Shown piece by piece: positions 42,021-44,209 of a stretch of 44,209 nucleotides of DNA; the first letter of the stretch is position 1, and each line of letters starts with the position of its first letter. Below the pieces are notes generated by a model that saw nothing but the letters and a program-made list of their open reading frames with translations, was not told the DNA's origin and searched no databases. This DNA is from Candidatus Acidiferrum typicum (GTDB taxonomy: Bacteria > Acidobacteriota > Terriglobia > Acidiferrales > UBA7541). Location: NCBI GenBank assembly GCA_025463055.1, contig JAOAPV010000017.1, positions 1 to 44,209 on the forward strand, read 5' to 3'. A program made the translations under genes and the position numbers.

Positions 42021-43664
42021 ATGGATAAAGGGAGTTTGCTAAATGACCGGGTTCGCTCGAATGCGGTCGGATTCGAGGAGCAACGCTCTTTGTGGTCCGG
42101 TTTCATACGCTCAGCGCAGCGCTTTCCGCAGAGGCCCGCTGTTGTGGCTGAGGGGAAGGTCCTCACTTACGAGGAACTGTACGAGCTGGCTTGCCGAATT
42201 GCCGCTACGATTCAGAGATATCCGGAATGTTCTCCGACGCCGCTTACCGCGGTGTTTGCTTACCGGAGCACGACGGCCTTCGCAGGTGTTCTAGGGGCGC
42301 TATTAGCGGGAAACGGTTATGTTCCGCTGAACCGAACGTTTCCAGAAGGTAGAACGCAAGTAATGTTCGAGCGTTCGGAATCGCGGACCCTGGTCGTAGA
42401 CGCAAAAAGTTTGCCGCAATTGAGTGGATTACTAGAAGGTGCGCGGGAGCGAGTGTTGGTGATGTTGCCGGACATGTCCGACGTGGCGCAGCTCGAGGCG
42501 AGATGGCCTAAGCATCTTTTTGTGGGAGCAGGTGGGCTGCAGGCGTCGTCGTCGTGGCGAGAAGCGGCGGTTCACCCTGATTCACTGGCCTATTTGCTTT
42601 TTACTTCCGGAAGTACGGGCACACCGAAGGGAGTGGCTGTTGCCGAGCGAAACGTTCTTTCCTTTCTCGACTACATGGTCGACCGCTACGAAGTAACCGA
42701 GAATGATCGATTGTCCCAGATGTTCGACATGACCTTTGACCTCTCAGCTTTTGACATGTTTGTGGCCTGGGAGCGCGGTGCGTGCGTGTGCTGTCCATCG
42801 CAAAAGGAACTGATCAAGCCGGACAGTTTCATCAAGAACAGCAAGCTGACGATGTGGTTCTCGGTTCCCTCGACGGCAGTCTTCATGAAACAGCTTGGAC
42901 TATTGAAGGCAGGACGCTATCCCGAACTTCGCGTTAGTTTGTTTTGTGGCGAGCCTCTGCCGGTTTCCTCTATTCAAGCATGGTGCGAGGCTGCTCCGAA
43001 CTCGATTGTCGAGAATTTGTATGGCCCAACGGAGCTGACGATTGCCTGTACGCTGTATCGTTGGGATTCTCAGCGCTCCGCCTCCGAGTCTGAGATGGGA
43101 ATCGCGCCGATCGGGTATCCCTATCCCGGGATGACTTATTTGGTTGTTGACGAGGAATTAAACGAGGTTGTCCCTGGTGGAGAGGGTGAACTCCTGATGA
43201 ATGGCCCGCAAATGTCGCTGGGGTATTGGAGGGATACGAAGAAGACCTCAGAGGCTTTCATAACTCCGCCGGGTCAGACGGAGGTTTATTATCGAACCGG
43301 CGATCGAGTTCGCCGCCCCCGTTCGGGCGGTCCGCTGATCCATCTGGGCCGAATCGATTCGCAGATTAAAGTTTTGGGCCATCGTGTGGAGCTCGGCGAA
43401 ATCGAGGCTGTGGTGCGTAAGCATTGCGGGTCTGACGCTGTCGTAGCGGTTGGATGGCCATTTACATCGAGCGGCTATGGCGGCGTCGAGGTGTTTATAG
43501 AGGGCAGAGAACAGGGCAATGAGTTGCGCGATACTGTTCGTTCTGAGCTGCCGGAGTACATGGTGCCCCGGCGGTTTCATTTCAAGGACAGATTGGCGCG
43601 CAATTCCAACGGTAAGTTAGATCGGAAGGCCATTTCGAAATCACTGGAAGGGAACAATGAATGA
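42021..43664 (+). CDS. Amino-acid adenylation (AMP-binding) enzyme, DltA/NRPS A-domain type
   Basis: The protein has 547 residues. Core motifs run in order: LLFTSGSTGTPKGVAVAERN (ATP loop), MTFDLSAFDMFVAWERG (substrate-pocket Asp), ENLYGPTELTIA, YRTGDRVRRPR, GRIDSQIKVLGHRVELGEIE and NSNGKLDRKA (catalytic Lys). There is no attached carrier or condensation domain, so it must load a free carrier protein, here the ACP whose gene overlaps its end. AAGGAG stands close before ATG 42021. The pocket Asp points to an amino acid substrate, perhaps D-alanine as in DltA (inference). Confidence 0.9.
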   Translation: MDKGSLLNDRVRSNAVGFEEQRSLWSGFIRSAQRFPQRPAVVAEGKVLTYEELYELACRIAATIQRYPECSPTPLTAVFAYRSTTAFAGVLGALLAGNGYVPLNRTFPEGRTQVMFERSESRTLVVDAKSLPQLSGLLEGARERVLVMLPDMSDVAQLEARWPKHLFVGAGGLQASSSWREAAVHPDSLAYLLFTSGSTGTPKGVAVAERNVLSFLDYMVDRYEVTENDRLSQMFDMTFDLSAFDMFVAWERGACVCCPSQKELIKPDSFIKNSKLTMWFSVPSTAVFMKQLGLLKAGRYPELRVSLFCGEPLPVSSIQAWCEAAPNSIVENLYGPTELTIACTLYRWDSQRSASESEMGIAPIGYPYPGMTYLVVDEELNEVVPGGEGELLMNGPQMSLGYWRDTKKTSEAFITPPGQTEVYYRTGDRVRRPRSGGPLIHLGRIDSQIKVLGHRVELGEIEAVVRKHCGSDAVVAVGWPFTSSGYGGVEVFIEGREQGNELRDTVRSELPEYMVPRRFHFKDRLARNSNGKLDRKAISKSLEGNNE

Positions 43665-43932
43665 AGTTAGTTCCGAACAGATTCGGACATTCCTTCAGCA
43701 ATACATTTTGGAAAAGTCGCGAGCAGGAGGAAAAGACACGCCAGGCGAACTAGCAGATGATTGCGATTTGTTACTGTCCGGAATGATCGATTCTCTCGGG
43801 TTATTGGATTTGATGACCGCGATTCAGGAACACTGTCAGCGGGAGATTGATTTCGAGGCGCTCGATCCGGAGCAACTTACGGTGGTGGGCCCTCTTTGCC
43901 GCTATGTATCGGGGCAATTAGCTAGCCGCTAA
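43657..43932 (+). CDS. Acyl/peptidyl carrier protein (adenylation partner)
   Basis: The protein has 91 residues. Phosphopantetheine site DSL in SGMIDSLGLLDLMTAI, with flanking helices (EQIRTFLQQYILEKSR and PLCRYVSGQLASR). Its ATG overlaps the adenylation stop by eight bases. Together they form a DltA-DltC-like loading pair; the final acceptor is unknown. It differs clearly from the first carrier at 35732, so the two operons charge distinct carriers. Confidence 0.88.
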   Translation: MNEVSSEQIRTFLQQYILEKSRAGGKDTPGELADDCDLLLSGMIDSLGLLDLMTAIQEHCQREIDFEALDPEQLTVVGPLCRYVSGQLASR

Positions 43933-43980
43933 AGGTTGAAGTACACCGGCCCCGCTTCGAAGTTGTGAACTGAAAATTCT

Positions 43981-44209
43981 ATGAAACTTTATAGGAGTTC
44001 GGTTGGTAGCCGCATTGAACGCGGACGCAGACTGCCTGCCGAGCCGCTGCAAGAGGCTTATCCTTTACAGACCTCTTTACCGCTGAACATCAAATCTCCT
44101 TGGGAACACTTACCAACCCACTTTCTTCGACACGAATTTCTGACCGCTACGATCCTTGTTATTGTGGCGTCATTCGCTGTTAGAGCCCCCCTGCTTGTTC
44201 TCGGAACGA
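43981..44209 (+). CDS. Partial protein with N-terminal cytoplasmic part and membrane helix
   Basis: The frame is open from ATG 43981 to the window end (76 residues). It starts MKLYRSSVGSRIERGRRLPA and reaches a hydrophobic segment TATILVIVASFAVRAPLLV, probably the first membrane helix of a larger protein. Position after the carrier gene suggests a membrane transferase or glycan enzyme (MBOAT or glycosyltransferase), but the family cannot be told from this fragment. No strong SD is seen. Confidence 0.55.
   Translation, partial: MKLYRSSVGSRIERGRRLPAEPLQEAYPLQTSLPLNIKSPWEHLPTHFLRHEFLTATILVIVASFAVRAPLLVLGT

Overview
The window most likely comes from an Acidobacteriota chromosome (inferred, no marker gene seen). 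The main clue is a 1,161-residue Oar-type TonB-dependent receptor with an N-terminal carboxypeptidase-regulatory domain, plus a second receptor remnant starting with the lineage-typical GQGGASGTIT signature. Small exported proteins, moderately high GC and fragmentary accessory genes between metabolic operons fit the same origin. No tRNA, rRNA, CRISPR array or complete insertion sequence was recognised.

Layout. (1) 0-1.2 kb: two small unknown reading frames and a DUF4406-type protein. (2) 1.36-2.9 kb: a 513-residue unknown protein followed by an intrinsic terminator. (3) 3.0-6.7 kb: a compact ubiquitin-like conjugation cassette. On the minus strand lie a tandem ubiquitin-like protein, an E2-like protein, a JAB/JAMM peptidase and an E1/ThiF enzyme; divergently on the plus strand lie an XRE regulator and an ImmA/IrrE-like protein. 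An imperfect 28-bp direct repeat brackets the cassette. (4) 6.7-8.65 kb: short direct repeats, a small exported protein, an unusually long RNase P RNA, and a decayed AbiEi/AbiEii toxin-antitoxin pair. (5) 8.7-13.1 kb: the TonB receptor followed by a GAF-ANTAR antiterminator. (6) 13.8-24.6 kb: a near-complete quinohemoprotein amine dehydrogenase (QHNDH) locus with order qhpA-D-C-B-B2-x-F-E and qhpG on the opposite strand. It has two beta-subunit paralogues and an extra c-heme/terpenoid-cyclase-like protein. (7) 24.6-25.9 kb: a non-coding stretch with a duplicated 75-bp element and a TonB-receptor remnant. (8) 26-34.6 kb: an amidohydrolase, an OprB-like porin and a DUF1275 protein, all with apparent homopolymer frameshifts, then malic enzyme, an AEC transporter, fumarase and a scrap of acetolactate synthase. 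(9) 35.2-44.2 kb: two divergent carrier-protein operons (FkbH-ACP-WcaF with a GNAT protein, and GT2-NodB-like-adenylation-ACP-membrane protein), most simply read as surface-glycan or small-acyl tailoring.

How parts work together. In QHNDH, QhpD installs thioether cross-links in the small QhpC subunit, QhpG acts on the tryptophan precursor of the CTQ cofactor, QhpE removes the QhpC leader, QhpF exports it, and QhpA (di-heme) and QhpB (propeller) complete the periplasmic enzyme. All eight cross-linking and cofactor residues of QhpC are present at the spacing of the Paracoccus protein. In the ubiquitin-like cassette, E1 would activate the tandem Ubl, E2 would receive it, and the JAB peptidase would mature or remove it. 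The XRE/ImmA pair probably controls the divergent promoter, where palindromic operator-like sites are visible.

The strongest candidates for new biology are the repeat-flanked Ubl cassette with its dedicated XRE/ImmA switch and the expanded QHNDH operon. Several frameshifts lie in runs of A and may be sequencing errors rather than real decay.
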